DNA of 64,000 nucleotides, taken from contig JAKSZT010017954.1 in the NCBI GenBank assembly GCA_026826555.1, positions 985,336 through 1,049,335 on the forward strand, written 5' to 3'. The position numbers and the translations under genes were made by a program. This DNA comes from Tolypeutes matacus. Lineage: Eukaryota > Chordata > Mammalia > Cingulata > Chlamyphoridae. A model generated the notes under the pieces. That model did no database searches, was not told the origin of the DNA, and saw only the letters and a list, made by a program, of their open reading frames with translations. This document shows, one piece after another, positions 32,520 to 45,084 of this stretch (position 1 is its first letter; every line of letters starts with the position of its first letter).

Positions 32520-33475
32520 ATAAATAGTTAAGTTAATGAATGTTCCCTTAAACTTGCCATGGGGCTTTAATATTTGTTTCCAGGTGAGAGAAATAAAAAA
32601 TGCAAAGTGCTCAACATTTCTTGGATATAAGTTCTATATAAATTGGGGATTATTATTATTGTAAATTATTGAAATACTTTGCTTTATGACTTTCATTTTA
32701 ATTAGATGAGGTGGACTTCAGATGACTTAATACGCGGTCTTTGGTTCTAAGGGAGCAATATAGGTTTGGCAGTGGTGAGGACTGGATAACCTGAGAGTAA
32801 ATTTTCTCCCAATTCTGTGACTTGCTGCAATAAAATCTCTCACTTGCAAAAACCTAAAGAAATGTTTGGCATATTTCAAATCCTTTCTATAAATTGTTGA
32901 AAAGATTTAATATAACTGCCAGTCATAAAATCTTTAATTTGAATTGACCCTCCATGCTCCCAATTCTTACACATGCAATTTTTATTACTAAAGATTAAAT
33001 TGTGGATTTCCTATTATCCAAGGGAATAAGAATGCCCTTCAATCAACTCTTCATACAACACACAGATTTGAAAACATTTAGTTCAACTCTCAAAGAGAGG
33101 AATGATCACAAGATGGTTTGTGACCTGGAAATATTCTGTCCTCTACAAATATAGGCAACCCCCCGCCTCCCCTTTTAAAGCTGTAGTCAGGGTTGAATTC
33201 AGCACATTTGGTTTAGGGAAAAATCAATAAAGTAAAATTCTTTTTTTCATCAATTCCTGTTAATTAGTCTTAGCTATGTTTTCAATATAAAAAAAAATCC
33301 CATCAGACTGAAGATGAAATCTATCAAAAGCCATGAAAGAGGGACCTGACTTCGCAAAAGCATGAAAGCTTTTGGGAGACGGTGCTGTATAGAGGAGAGG
33401 TTATTGATTTTGGAGTATGGAAGAGTTCGAAATGAGCTGAGTGTTCTTAAGAGAATTACTAATCTCTCAGGCTCT
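32520..33475. other. AT-rich unannotated sequence
   Basis: No gene or confident repeat recognised. Confidence 0.5.
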
Positions 33476-33479
33476 GTGG

Positions 33480-34215
33480 GAGGCAGCATCCAAGATGGCC
33501 CTACTGGTACTCACCTGCGGGTATTCCCACTCAGGTAGAGTGCTCTCCCATGTTGAAGAGGGCTGACCTGTGTAGCCAATTGGATACTTAGGGATGTGTG
33601 ACTTCTGAAGCTAAGTCATAAAAGACTTTGCAGGGAAGCGGATGTGGCTCAAGCAGTTGGGTGCCTGCCTACCACATGGGAGGTCCCAGGTTCGGGTCCC
33701 CATGCCTCCTTAAAGAAGACGAGCTGACGCAACAAGATGCCGATGCCACAAGATGATGATGCAACAAGATGATGACACAACAAGATGACTACAAACAGAC
33801 ACTGGGAACAGACAGCAAGCGCAAAAATAACAAGGGTTGGGGGGAGAAATAAATAAATAAAATAAAAATATTAAAAAAAAATTTTTTTTAAGACATTGCA
33901 GCCCGCTGCTACGTCTTCAGAACACGAGCAGCCACTCCATGTGGTGAGACGCTGAGGCCTCCCACCAACCAGCCAGTGCCAGCCTGCCAGCCATACGAAG
34001 GTGCCATCTTGCAAGTGGGCCCTCTAGCCCCAGTCAAGCCTTTGGATGACAGCAGCCCTGGTCAATATCTTGAGGACAACCCCATGAGAGATCCCGAGCC
34101 AGAATCACCCAGCTAAGCTCCTCCCAAATTCCTGACCCATAGAAACTGCGTGCGATAATACATTTTTATTGTTTCCTGCTAAGTTTTTTGGGGGTATTTG
34201 TTATGCAGCAATAGA
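33480..34215 (+). repeat. MLT1-class MaLR LTR, split by SINE
   Basis: 'gtgggaggcagcatccaaga' start, 'gtgccatcttgcaagtgggc' in the middle and the diagnostic end 'tatgcagcaatagataacta'. Interrupted by a DAS-SINE. Confidence 0.85.
33633..33888 (+). repeat. DAS-SINE inserted in MLT1
   Basis: Head 'gggaagcggatgtggctcaa', 'caggttcgggtccccat', a body with repeated CAACAAGATGATG-type units and an A tail. Flanked by AAGACTTTGCA and AAGACATTGCA. Confidence 0.95.
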
Positions 34216-34224
34216 TAACTAACA

Positions 34225-34375
34225 CATGGGCCTCAGTTTCCTTTTCACTAAAATAGGGATTCTAAAATCAATCTTACAAGGTTGTTAGAATAGAATGAGA
34301 TGAGGCATGCAAGCAACCTAGCCTAAACCCTGGCCCTCAGTGGTGGTTGACTGCTGGTAGCTATCATCACCTGTA
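34225..34375 (+). repeat. MIR SINE
   Basis: 'ctcagtttccttttcactaa' and 'acaaggttgttagaatagaa' match the MIR 3' half. Confidence 0.7.
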
Positions 34376-34379
34376 GGAC

Positions 34380-35865
34380 TCAGACCTTTACAACACTCTT
34401 GTCGTGCTTTTGACTCACCCCCTTCCATGTCCCTGACCGTGAGAATTTCCCATTATGCTGATCGTACCTTTCGAGCACAAAGCCTTTGCAATCTTCCTCC
34501 CTTCCTTTTCTTTTTCAGGTGTGTGTGTGTGTGGGGGGGGGCAGGCCTAGGAGGACTTATCTATTTAACTGATTGCAAATAAGTTAATACCTCTGACTAA
34601 CACATGATGTAATCCTCTGAAATTTCTTTAAATATGACTAGCTCACTTTTGCTAAAGTTAATTCATTTCCTGCTTTTCTGATTTATTTTGCTCAAGTCCA
34701 TATATTAAGTTTGCTCAAAATGGAGGCTACTGTACAAATGGGCAGTGTCAAGTTCCAACTCTGTTCCTTACCTTAGAAAGGCTGCATTTACATACCTTCT
34801 ACCCTGCACTGATGTCCAAGAGCAAATTAGAGAGTGAGGCCAGCAATTCCCGGGAGCACCGTGACCCGTCTGTGCATCGCTCGGAAGGCTCGCAACACGG
34901 AGCGTGCCACGCCACCTTCGTCCCTTCCTGTGAGGACCGACTTTCCTAGCACAATTTCACCTTTGGTGCGTGATCTCTTCTTGGTTCAAACTTTCACCTG
35001 AAATTTAACCAACGTGATTCTGGAGCCTTCTTTTCTGGATAAATGCCACCCTCCTATAAAACACATCGCTTAATATTAGTTAGCAGATTAGAGAATGCGC
35101 TTTTTGACTTTCAAGAAAGGCAATTCTTTTTGTAGCCTGGGTTTTTGCCCCTTGCTGTGGCTTGAAGATTGCGTTGCTTTCATGTTTAAAGACTTAGTGT
35201 ATTTACGCCTTTTTCTAATAGGTTGTATTTGGGGACTAGATCTAATAGGTCATAGGGGAGTGAAAGGAAACTCGGCCAACCCCGCTCCAAGGGTGGGAAC
35301 CAGGGCCTGCCAGGCACGCTGCGTGGTGGGGAGGAGCGGTGGGCGTCCGTTCCGGCGTCGTGACTTCTATGCTCCAGGCCCGGCTCGGAAAACATCCAGT
35401 GTGCCCTAGGAGAACAATGCCAGGGCCATCTTTTCCCAAGGGACAGGAGGGCACATCTTTTCTCCTGTGAGACTGGGTTGTGCTGGCTCCTGAAACAACG
35501 GTCACTTGCCCTGGTAGGACGTGCTTGCCTCTAGAGTAACCAGGGAAGAAATCAACTGTGGTCCTGCAGGTAGAGAGGCTGGGTGGGGGTCCAGAGCCTG
35601 CCCCCAGCCCCCCATCAGATTTGCCAGCGCCTCAGTGGCTTCTGGGCAAAGTCTGAGACTGGAGCCTCCAAGGCCCGAGAAAGGAGAGAGGGGCAAGCTC
35701 CTCCATCCATGGGGAGAGATAGCGGATTCCACGGCAGGGCTGGAACGCTGAGCTGGAAGGCTAGAAAAGGCAGGGCAGGCCGAGCAGAGCACGCTCAGGA
35801 GCTCTCCTCTGGTGTCCGCGCCCTAACTTACTTCCATAAAACTCAAGACTAAATTTCGTTTTGTT
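34380..35865. other. Unannotated intergenic sequence
   Basis: Contains a TG/G run near 34520-34545. CpG content rises somewhat at 34.85-35.45 kb but there is no island or gene signature. Confidence 0.5.
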
Positions 35866-35881
35866 TGTGTTTATTTTTTAA

Positions 35882-36344
35882 ATTTTAAAAAAAATTTTTT
35901 AAAAGATTTATTTATTTACTCTATCCATTTTAAACTCCCCCTTCCCCATTTGCTGTTTTGTGTCCATTCAGTGGGCAATTCTCTGTGCCTGTTTCCTGCC
36001 ATCTCTTCTTATCCTCCTCTTCTAGTCTTCACCAGGATTCAATCCTGGAGACCTCCGATGTAGGAGAGAGGTGTCCTGCCACCTGCGCCACCTCGGTTCC
36101 TGGTTTTTGGAGCTTTCGGAACATCTCGTCTTGTCTCTCCCCTGCATCTCTCTCCTGTTAGGTCATCATCTTGCTGCATGGCTCCCGGGGCCTGGCGGCT
36201 CACCAGCACACAGGGCCTGGCAGCCCATGCACCTTCTATATATATATACATATATTTTTATTTTACCGGGAGGTCCCAGGGATCAAACCCAGGTCCTTCC
36301 ATATGGCAAATGGACGCCCAACCATTTGAGCCACATCTGCCCCC
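35882..36344 (-). repeat. DAS-SINE, dimeric, with 16-bp TSD
   Basis: Antisense dimer ending 'gagccacatctgccccc'. Perfect flanks TGTGTTTATTTTTTAA at 35866-35881 and 36345-36360. Confidence 0.95.
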
Positions 36345-36431
36345 TGTGTTTATTTTTTAATTTCATATTTTGTTTTGAAGAGGTAACGTTCACATGGTTC
36401 AAATTAAGATGTTATGAAAAGATAAATCCTG

Positions 36432-36839
36432 GGAAGCGGCTGTGGCTCAATTGGTTGGGCTCCTGTCTACCATATGGGAGGCCCCGGGTTCGATTCCCAG
36501 GGCCTCTTGTTGAAGACGAGCTGGCCCACGGTGCAGAGAGCTGACAGCCCGCGCCGCAGAGAGCTGGCGCAGCAAGATGATGCAACAAAGGGAGACACAG
36601 AGGAGAGACAGTGAGAGACACAGCATACCTGGGAGCTGAGGTGGCTCTAGCAATTGGGTGCCGCCCTCCCACACTGGAGGTCACGGGATCAGTTCCTGGT
36701 GCTTCCTAAAGAGAAGAAAAGATGAGGAAAGAAGACAAGCAGATGCAGAAAGAACACACAGCGAAAGGACACAGAGAGCAGACAGCGAGCGCAAACAACA
36801 ACGGGGGCGGGGAGGAGCCATAAAAAAATACATATATAT
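36432..36839 (+). repeat. DAS-SINE, dimeric, with 10-bp TSD
   Basis: Head 'ggaagcggctgtggctcaat', B box 'ggttcgattcccagg', second unit near 36630-36720. Flanked by ATAAATCCTG at 36422-36431 and 36840-36849. Confidence 0.95.
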
Positions 36840-36849
36840 ATAAATCCTG

Positions 36850-37450
36850 AGGACGACTCTCTCATCCTGTCCCCATCCACCATACCCCCACCTCCTCCCT
36901 GCTTTAAGCCACCACGTTTATCCTTGAATTGTTTCCTCAGACGAACAAATTGGACTATATGATCTTCCCTCTCCCCTTTCTTACACAAAAGTTTTCACGC
37001 TCTCTGTATCCTTTTCAGCTCCTTCCTTCTCCTCACTTAGCAATATAGCTTGGAGATCTTTTTTTATCAGTAGAGGGAGTGTGTTTGCCTTCTCTTTCAG
37101 GGCTGTAGAGTATTCCACCATGTGGGAGTTCCTGACTTTAACCAGATCCGCTGTGATAGACACTTGGTGGCTTCTAGCTGTGTACTCTTGCGAGCCATGC
37201 TGCAATGAATGACACTATATTCCCAGCATTTCTGACATTCCTACTGATAAATTAAGTAGCATAAATTCTCAGAAGTGGATTGCTGGGGCAAAGGGTCAAT
37301 GCATGTTCAATTTGAATAAATAAAGCTCTATTTGAATAAATAAAGCTATCTACCTTGTACCATTTTGCTCTTTCACCAGCATTGTAGGATAGTCCTGCCT
37401 CCCTACAGTGTCATCAGCAGAGCGTGTTATACGATTAGCTTTTAGAGTTC
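36850..37450 (-). repeat. Old L1M fragment
   Basis: 'ctgtagagtattccaccatg' and 'aagtggattgctggggcaaa' match the reverse complement of L1M. The DAS-SINE at 36432 splits its left end (36361-36431). Confidence 0.65.
37311..37350 (+). repeat. 20-bp tandem duplication
   Basis: 'tttgaataaataaagct' occurs twice with a 20-bp period. Confidence 0.9.
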
Positions 37451-37559
37451 ACAAACACATGATGCCTATTGCTTGGGATTGGGAATATTTAGGTCGAAAA
37501 CACTGGCTAACTCTGATGCTGGCTTTCCTCTTTCACTTATCAGCTGGTGATTAATATCC

Positions 37560-38355
37560 AAACTGCCCAGTGGGTGGAGGCATTCAGGCCCGGTCCGGAC
37601 CACCTCTTGGCCTCGGCAGGAATGTGTTCTGGGGATGAGGATGGGCCCTGAGTGCAGACGGGGTAGCTGGACTAAGTGCCCTGGGATGCTATTTCATTTG
37701 ATGATTTGTTTCATCTCTTCGGCTTATATCCTCTCTCCCTCTCAGTACAACTCACATACTGGAATGACAATTTAATTGTTTCTCACCAAAGACACACTTC
37801 AATCTCCAAGCACATGTCTCCATTTCATGGACCAGTCTGTGGTGAAACTGATCCACTGATTTCCTTTTCTTCACCTGACAGCTTGTATTTATAAGCTAAA
37901 GGAAGACAGGCTTGGGCGTGGAGCAGAGCTGGGTGATTTGGGCAGTCCCTCTCAGAGAAACATTTTGGGAAACAATTCCTTCCCCACATAAAGTGGCCCA
38001 GAAGCCTGAGCAGAACATTCATGGGCCTTTATTTGGTCTGAAGTCCCCTGGGATTCATCCCAAACACAGGGTGTTTCCTCCATCACTTGCTTTCAAAACA
38101 CCTTACCACCATTATCTAATCAATCTTCACAGCAGACTGCAGAAAGGAAGATGGTTTTCCTCATGTCACATGCCAGCAAGTCAGGATAACACGAGGCAAT
38201 ACAATGAGGAATGGAGGCAGGTTACCTGCCGGTGGCCTCCCCCCAGTTACCTGGGAGAGTCCTTTGCTCTGTTAGAGCCTCCCTTTCTCCCTTTGAAACT
38301 CCTGATGGATGTTTGAGGCATGTTCCTTAGTCTATAAGCCCGAGACACTCACCTA
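37560..38355. other. Unannotated intergenic sequence
   Basis: No gene or repeat recognised. Confidence 0.5.
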
Positions 38356-38359
38356 TAGC

Positions 38360-38545
38360 TTTAGAAACTCAGGCTTTCTGGACTCTGCCGAGGCATTCAC
38401 TGCGTGACTTTGGGTAAGCATGAGTCTTGTTTGAGCCTCTGTAGAACAGGCATAGCAATCCGTATGGTGTGGGGTTATTGGGAAGACAAAATGAGAGAAT
38501 ATGCATGAAGATGCTTGACACATGGTACCAGACGTTAATTCATTC
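38360..38545 (+). repeat. MIR SINE
   Basis: 'gcgtgactttgggtaagca' and 'gagcctctgtagaacaggc' match the MIR core. Confidence 0.65.
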
Positions 38546-38694
38546 AGGCAAAACAAACAAACCAAATAAAGTCAAATAAAAATAGTTTGAGTCAATCAGT
38601 TTGGTGGCTATCAGAAAAATATCACAGGCAAACATGCCTGGAGACTCGATGCCCCTGACCGTCGCTGGGTGGGTAGCTGTGAGGGGCAGCGATG

Positions 38695-38905
38695 TGTGAG
38701 CAGAGAGCAAGATTGGCAGCTGGACGGCCTGAAGTCCAAGCGTGACTCCACCGCTTCCCAGAATGGTGACCACCGACGGTTACTTAGCTCCTTTGTAAAA
38801 GGGCCATTCTAATGGCACCTGCTTTGTGGAGCTGTTGTGTGGATGAATGTGCTACCTCACCCAATGTACTCAGCTTGGCTCCTGGGAAAGGCTCAATAAA
38901 GGCTA
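38695..38905 (+). repeat. MIR SINE
   Basis: Core 'ggttacttagctcctttgta' and tail 'gggaaaggctcaataaaggc'. Confidence 0.7.
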
Positions 38906-39689
38906 GATTTCACAGTTGTGGAAGTCTGGCCCAATACCAGGATAGCTCCATTTCATGAACCAGTCTTTATCCATGTGTGTGAAAAATGGCCAAGAAAGGT
39001 CGCTACAAATTACAGCCAAGAAGGAGCCAGGAGGTGGCTCGATAGCGTTGTGTCATACAGTCAAAGGTAAGCTCACCAGCCAAATACCTGCCCAGCAAAA
39101 AGCAGGTGTGTTCATATGAGGATCAATATGTCAGGAAGGGATTTCTTTAAATGTCCCTTGTGAGTTTTCAGGACAAGGAGCTGCTGCGGGGCCAGAGAAC
39201 AGATGCTGAATCTCACCGCGTTCCCTTGCACGGAAAGCAGGGAAGTCTATCCTGTACCTCGTGTGGGGATGGGGACTGCACTTTAGGATGGACAGACAGA
39301 CCTTGCCCCTGGGGCAAGGACCAACATCGCATCACTTCTGTCATCAGTCAATTATGAGGAAGGGCTGAAGAAGTTTGGCAAATTCATGCATGAAAAAAGG
39401 AGGTCCTTTTGACCCAACCTCAGGCTTTCGAAATGGTGAAGGGGATTAATCAAATTGTTTCTGACAAAGACCATGAAAACAGGAGAATTTGATTAGAAAA
39501 TTAGGAGCATGTGAAAACTAACAGGCAGCATTCTGGCCAAACCACTTGAGGCCATTTTTAGCGTTCATATGGGATAAGTTACGGAGCTGAGGAGGAGCTG
39601 GGCTGCAGGAGGCAAGAACTCTCTGGCCGTCAAATTGTAGTGGATGTAGAAGCCCGAGGATCATATGGGGAGAAAACTATCTGTATTGA

Positions 39690-39860
39690 TGACGATAAAA
39701 TTGGCTGATATTTACTGAGTCCTTCCTCGGTGCCACACCCAATTTTAAGCACTTTGCATGTTTTACATTTACAATTTTCCGTGACCTATGAGCTACGTAC
39801 TATGCTCATTGTCCTCTCCATTTTACAGACGGTAAGATGAGGGCACAGGGACCAACCTGT
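39690..39860 (-). repeat. MIR SINE
   Basis: 'ttttaagcactttgcatgtt' and 'ctccattttacagacggtaa' are antisense MIR. Confidence 0.7.
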
Positions 39861-40049
39861 TTGAAGCCATCCAGGATTTGAATCAAGGTTGTGTGTTTCA
39901 AGTGGCTCAGAGTCTGATGAAGGTGAACAATGAACTCTAACACATATAGAAGGATCCAGCTCTTAGGAGAGTCACAAGCAATATAGTACAGGGGAAGGAG
40001 GCAGGAAACGGGGGGTGCCTGTGAGATGGGCTTCAGGCTGACAAGGAGT

Positions 40050-40530
40050 TTTAAAAATCCAAATATGCAAAACATCATGCCTGTGTAAAAATTCAAATAG
40101 AACAGAAGTGAATAAAGTAATACAAAACTCTCCCCTGCCCCCCCCACTCTCCAATCTCTCTCCCCAGAGGTAACTACAGCTGGTGGTTCCTTCTGTGTCC
40201 TTCCAGAAATATTTTATGAATATATAAGGAAAAATTTTGACACAAGTGGGAGCTTACCATCCACGCATGCTGTTTTTCGTGTAGCAGTTTGTCTTGGCCG
40301 TCTTTACAAGGCAATGCAGAGAGAGCTATTCCATCCAGTTTACCAGTTGCATAGCATTCCGTTGTACGACATACCATAATATTTTAAAGACAATCCTCTA
40401 ATTGGTGTAGATTTTACAGTTTGGGAACTGTTATGGAGAGCGGTACAATGAATATCTTTGCATGCTAGGATAAATTCCTAGTTGTGGAATTATGAGGCCA
40501 AAGATGATGCACATTTAAGATTTTAGTAGA
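40050..40530 (-). repeat. Old L1M fragment
   Basis: 'gcatagcattccgttgtacg' and 'gataaattcctagttgtgga' match the reverse complement of L1M. Confidence 0.65.
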
Positions 40531-40639
40531 AATGGAAGTGGATTTTGGTAGGTAAAGAATGGGGAATATGATATTCCAGGGTTGGGAAATTGCATGAGCT
40601 AAGATGAGATTATATGTGACTTGCTTGGAGATTTGTGTA

Positions 40640-40800
40640 AGTAAAAGAAAGCTATGAGTGATGGTTCTAGAAAAGTAGTTTGTGGCCAGGTCATGAAGGG
40701 CTTTGAATGCCAGGCCATGGAGTTTAGACTTTATTCTGTAGGAAATGGGGAGCTATTGCAGGTGTTTGAGGAGAGGTAGGCCAGCCAGGGGTGAAGCCAA
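40640..40800 (+). repeat. Ancient mammal-wide repeat, copy C
   Basis: 'gtcatgaagggctttgaatg' and 'ggagtttagactttattctg' correspond to the middle of copy B. Confidence 0.55.
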
Positions 40801-40959
40801 GAGGGTCTTTTGGCTTGAGCTTCAAATTCAAAGTGAGGACAAATTCAAACCCTCAGGACTCTATGGAAAGACCTGGAGGGGAATCATGACCTGCATTCTG
40901 GAACCATCTTTTCTGAAGGCCATTCAGTGATGGGTTGGAGAGAGGAATGAGGAAGAGAA

Positions 40960-41120
40960 CTAACATATGTTGAGCCAGGCCTTTTTCAAATACATGCATG
41001 AATATATATGTGTGTGTGAATTTTCCTAATGACCTGAAGGCAAAAATATTCTTCCCTCTTTACAGAGAAAGAAACTGAAGTTCATGGAGGTTAAGAAATT
41101 TGCCCAAAGTTGCCTGTACA
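40960..41120 (-). repeat. MIR SINE
   Basis: 'ccctctttacagagaaagaa' and 'aggttaagaaatttgcccaa' are antisense MIR. Confidence 0.65.
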
Positions 41121-41339
41121 AGTGTCTGAGCAGTCTGTATACTCAGTGGGGTGCTGTGAGGCAGCAGCAGGGGAGCCAGGGACAGACTGGGGCAGGAACA
41201 AGGCTGGGCTGCACCCTGGGGCTGGGTACCCTGGACCCTGGGGCTGCTTCCCAATGGCCAGTCCCTGACCCAGAGGACCTCTGAGTACCATCAAACAGCT
41301 GGATGAGACCTTCAAAGAAAATGGGTTACTTGTTGCATG

Positions 41340-41620
41340 CCCCTCCCTCCTCCTCATAAGATTTTGATTAAATCGAAAGGGCCTTTTGGGCACAACCAAA
41401 GCCTCAGTTTTAATAATGCCTTAATTTTAAAATCCTTGAAATACTTTTTGGCTCTCTTTAGTATGAAGGGATTTCCCCCCGCAAAACCTTTAATTCTGCA
41501 GTCATCTATTTTTCCAATCAAAGGTAACTCCACTGGACTTTCTGGGTCGTAATTAATGGCTCTGTAATCAGTGTTCCACTCTGTTTTACCCCACCCCACC
41601 CCCATCCTTCTTTGCTGGTT
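41340..41620. promoter_or_regulatory. Candidate non-coding element, unproven
   Basis: Non-repetitive AT-rich block between GC-richer flanks, with homeodomain-type TAATTAAT and several TTTAAT cores. Conservation cannot be measured here. Confidence 0.2.
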
Positions 41621-42449
41621 TCTCGATGAAGGACTTATCTAGAACTTGTTTCGACTTCAAACAAACACTTCATAATAGCAAATTGCACTTAGGCTTTATC
41701 AAGTGGAACAGCATTTCCATTCTCTTTCTTCTGGGTCTTGGTATCAGTGCACGGCCACCACGCTTTGGGGGAGGCGGCTTGCCCTCCCCTCTGATTTTCA
41801 GCAAAACATACCTTCAGCGAAGGGTGAAGGGCGAAGCTCTGGGGAATTGTGTTAAATAACGCACAGTAAAGGCCCCGTAGCAAATCCTCATAAGATGATG
41901 GTGGGCAGATACTTACAAGAACATCTGGAGACCTTCAGTTTGACGATAGCACCTGACAACCCTTTCTCCAGTGCTAAAAGCAACCATTCGGGATAGAGAT
42001 GCCAGGGGGACCAGCCACAGTCCCTCTCGGGACCAGTGACGAGTTTCTTCTTGTGGACAGGAGGCATTGGTTTGGCGACCCCCAGCACCCACCTCACATT
42101 TTCCTTGGGGGCCTTCTCTTTTTCTTTGTCATGTAAGAAGAAATAAGACATCCAGTGAACAACTGTGTAACACAGGGTCGGAAGCTTTAAGCAATGTCCT
42201 CCAGATGTTTATCGTGAACCTTCAGCCCAAGATATTACCTGTGAAGGCGCCCAAGGCCTGAGCTGGCCCTGGCTGCAGGCTCTGCCCGGGAGGCTGGCAC
42301 CCTGAGCAAGGACTGTGGAAGCCAGGAGGTCAGCCCACCTCCAGGAGGGCAGGTTGGCCATCGTTCTCTCCTCCTTGGGGGCTACAGAGAATGAAACTGA
42401 TGATTCACTGATTGACTCAGATATTCAAATAATATTAAGAGTGAGAGGC

Positions 42450-42594
42450 TGGGGACAGGATGTGGCTCAAGCAGTTGGGTGCCTGCCTCCCACATGGGAG
42501 GTCCCGAGTTCAGTTCCTGGTGCATCCTAAAGATGAGCAGACAATGAGCAGACAATGCGCAGACAGATGAGGGAGCCATCTCAGGTGGTGGGGA
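42450..42594 (+). repeat. DAS-SINE, short copy
   Basis: 'gatgtggctcaagcagttgg' head and 'gagttcagttcctggtgcat'. Flanked by ATTAAGAGTGAGAGGC (42434-42449) and ATTAAGAGTGTGAGGC (42595-42610). Confidence 0.9.
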
Positions 42595-42610
42595 ATTAAG
42601 AGTGTGAGGC

Positions 42611-42829
42611 CAGGGAAGCGGCTGTGGCTCAATCAGTAGGGCTCCCGTTTACCATATGGGAGGCCCCAGGTTCGGTTCCCAGAGCCTCCTGGTGAAGGCA
42701 AGCCTGCCTGCACGGCGTGGTTAGCTGACCCAGCGAGCACAAGCAGCAAGGAGGGGATAAATGAATAAATAAAAATAAAAATCTTTAAAAAAAAAAAAAA
42801 AAAAAAGTATTAAAAAAAAAAAAAAAAAA
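42611..42829 (+). repeat. DAS-SINE at the same target site
   Basis: 'gggaagcggctgtggctcaa', B box 'ggttcggttcccaga' and a long A tail in two blocks. Flanked by AGAGTGTGAGGC at 42599-42610 and 42830-42841. Confidence 0.95.
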
Positions 42830-42841
42830 AGAGTGTGAGGC

Positions 42842-43480
42842 TGTTTGGTCCAGGGATTCAGAGATGAATGAGAAATCACTGTGGTCCTTGGGGCGTGCAC
42901 TGTGTTGTCGGGAGATAACAAACATGTAAGGGGGAGGGGTGTGGACATAGAGGGTTGTGGAAAGACCCCTGGGAGCGCAGAGTGGGCGTTCATTCCCATG
43001 AGAGGAATTGGTAAAGGGCTGGATCCTGAAGGAGGACTGGAGGCATACCAGGAAGGGACTGAGTGGGGGTGGAAGGGCATTCCAGGCAGAGGGATCAGCA
43101 TGTGCAAAGTCCTGGCGATTGGAAAGATCTCAATTTGTTTAGGGAATGAAGATAGGGTTGCACTACAGATGGAGCATCTGTAGTGACCAAAGCAGGGAAG
43201 GCAGATTGAGAACAGGTGGCGAAGGGCTTGAGTGCCCAGACAAGGAGGTGAGGGCCTTTCCTGCCCAAAAGGAAGCCGGCAGAGCTCGGTGCAGCAAGAG
43301 TGGTGGGCTCACACCTCTGCTCTAGAAGGTGCTTTCTGGCAGCCACACAGAAGAAAGGGCAGAGGGAGGGAGACAGGAGGCCAGGGGACCTTTTGGGATG
43401 TTATCCTAAAAGCCTGTGGAAGACCTGGCAAGGCCAGATGGAGCCCGCAGAGGTGGGAGAGTGCAAGGAATGGGTTAAGA
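42842..43480 (+). repeat. Ancient mammal-wide repeat, copy D
   Basis: 'gggcattccaggcagaggga', 'cagcatgtgcaaagtcctgg' and 'gaagggcttgagtgcccaga' are in the same order as in copy B. Confidence 0.55.
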
Positions 43481-44247
43481 GTGATGTAGAATGCCAGGCT
43501 TGCAGACCCATCAGATATGGGGAAGGGGTCGATGTTGGTCTAGGTGGTGGGGTGGGGGTGTGGTCACACTGTGATACGAATTCAGGGGGAAGAGACCCAG
43601 GTGGGGTGGGAGATGGTCCGGGGGCTGCCGAGTAAGTTAGACCGGTAGACCCTGCATAAGGATGCCCAGCCAAAGGAGTCAGGGGGGCCTGAAATCCACT
43701 GTGGGCCCGGCTGGTCCTGCCTGATGGGGGCTGTATCCACCCAGAGGAAAGGGGGTCGGGCACCTTTACCTGGTTTGCACTAAGGTGAGTGTGGGCTGGC
43801 GGTGGCCCTGGACAGCAGAGTTGAGTTTTAACCGTCTGCGTTTGAGGGCCCGTGAAGAGGGGGACGCAGAGGTCCATGGTGGTTGGTGACAGCCTGGAGG
43901 TGCTTAGAGGGCTCAGGGCCACCCAGAGCAGCAGGATGGGGGCGCAGCAGTACCACCCTCCATGCCCTCACCCGGCTCCAGGCCTGCTCTGTCCTGCTGG
44001 CTTTCGCACACACCTTCTGCTTTGCTCCCTGGGTGCAATCCCAGCCTTTACCTCCCCACCCCCACTCAAGCCCTTCCAAGCCCTTGGACCTCCTCTTAAA
44101 CAGACCTTGGCTCCCTACTGCCAGCTCTAACGCGAGCCCAGACCCTGAAGTCCCACAAGCCACTCCTCCTCCCAGCTCTTCTCACAAGCCCTGGGTTTCC
44201 AGGGTGTGGCTATGTGGGAGCATGTGGGGATACAGGCTCAGTATCAG
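43481..44247. other. Unannotated GC-moderate sequence
   Basis: No gene or repeat recognised; open frames on both strands reflect GC content. Confidence 0.5.
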
Positions 44248-44312
44248 TAATAACCAGGAATCAATTAATAACAAGTAATAATAAGTAATTAATAATGAAT
44301 AATAAGTGATTA
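44248..44312. repeat. AT-rich TAATAA simple repeat
   Basis: Irregular TAATAA/AAGTAAT units. Confidence 0.85.
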
Positions 44313-44689
44313 GCCTCTACTTGCTCCTCTGGACTGCTAACTTTGAATCATACAGCATCCGGGACGGTGTCTCTATTTGCATCCTTCCTAAGGCTCTCTA
44401 AGTTCATCTGAGGGGACAGATGATGTCTAACTTGGCTGGGCCTCACCTGCAGAGGCCAGTTTGTCATGGATTAGGGTTTGCTCGGCGAGAATGGAGGACA
44501 CAGCTGGGAAGGTGTAAAAGAGGGATGTGACCTAAGTCATGCATCATGCATCAGAGAGGACAGCCATCAAAAGGGTGCAACTTTGCCCTCGTGGAGGTCA
44601 TTTTCTAAGAGCTCCTGCAGGGCAAAGGGTCCCTTTGCACCAAGCCACCACCTCACGCGAATTTCCTTAGAGTATTAGTAAGGAAAGTT

Positions 44690-45080
44690 TAGGTGCTGCT
44701 GCAACAACAAAGTAGCCCTGACACTTCTGAGGCTGAACAGGAGAAAGGTTTATTTCTCACTCAGGGTACTTGTCCAACGCACGTCAGAGGATGGGGTGGG
44801 TGGGTGAGGGTCTTCTGTGCACAATTACTCGGGGGTCCAGGTGGTCAAAGGCCCAGCCCAGGGGACATCTGCTGCATTAGGGACAGAGGGGGCTCAGAGA
44901 GCTCAGGCCCACTCTACCATCTTTGGCCCAGTAGTGGCGGATGCCCCTTCTGCTTGTAGTCCATTGGCCAGGACTAGTCACCATGGCCTTGCCTGGCTGC
45001 GAAGGAGGCTGGCTAATGATGTCTTCGCTGTGCCGAGAGAGGAGAGGGGAACTGGACGGCGGTGAGCACTAGCAAAGTGT
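44690..45080 (-). repeat. MLT1/MST-class LTR fragment
   Basis: 'ctgctgcaacaacaaagtag' followed by 'ggagaaaggtttatttctca' matches the reverse complement of a MaLR LTR end. Confidence 0.5.
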
Positions 45081-45084
45081 AACA

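Noticed and set aside
43401..44278. Overlapping 90-170-codon frames on both strands
   Set aside because: Pro-rich composition without a domain, overlapping on opposite strands, next to an ancient repeat.
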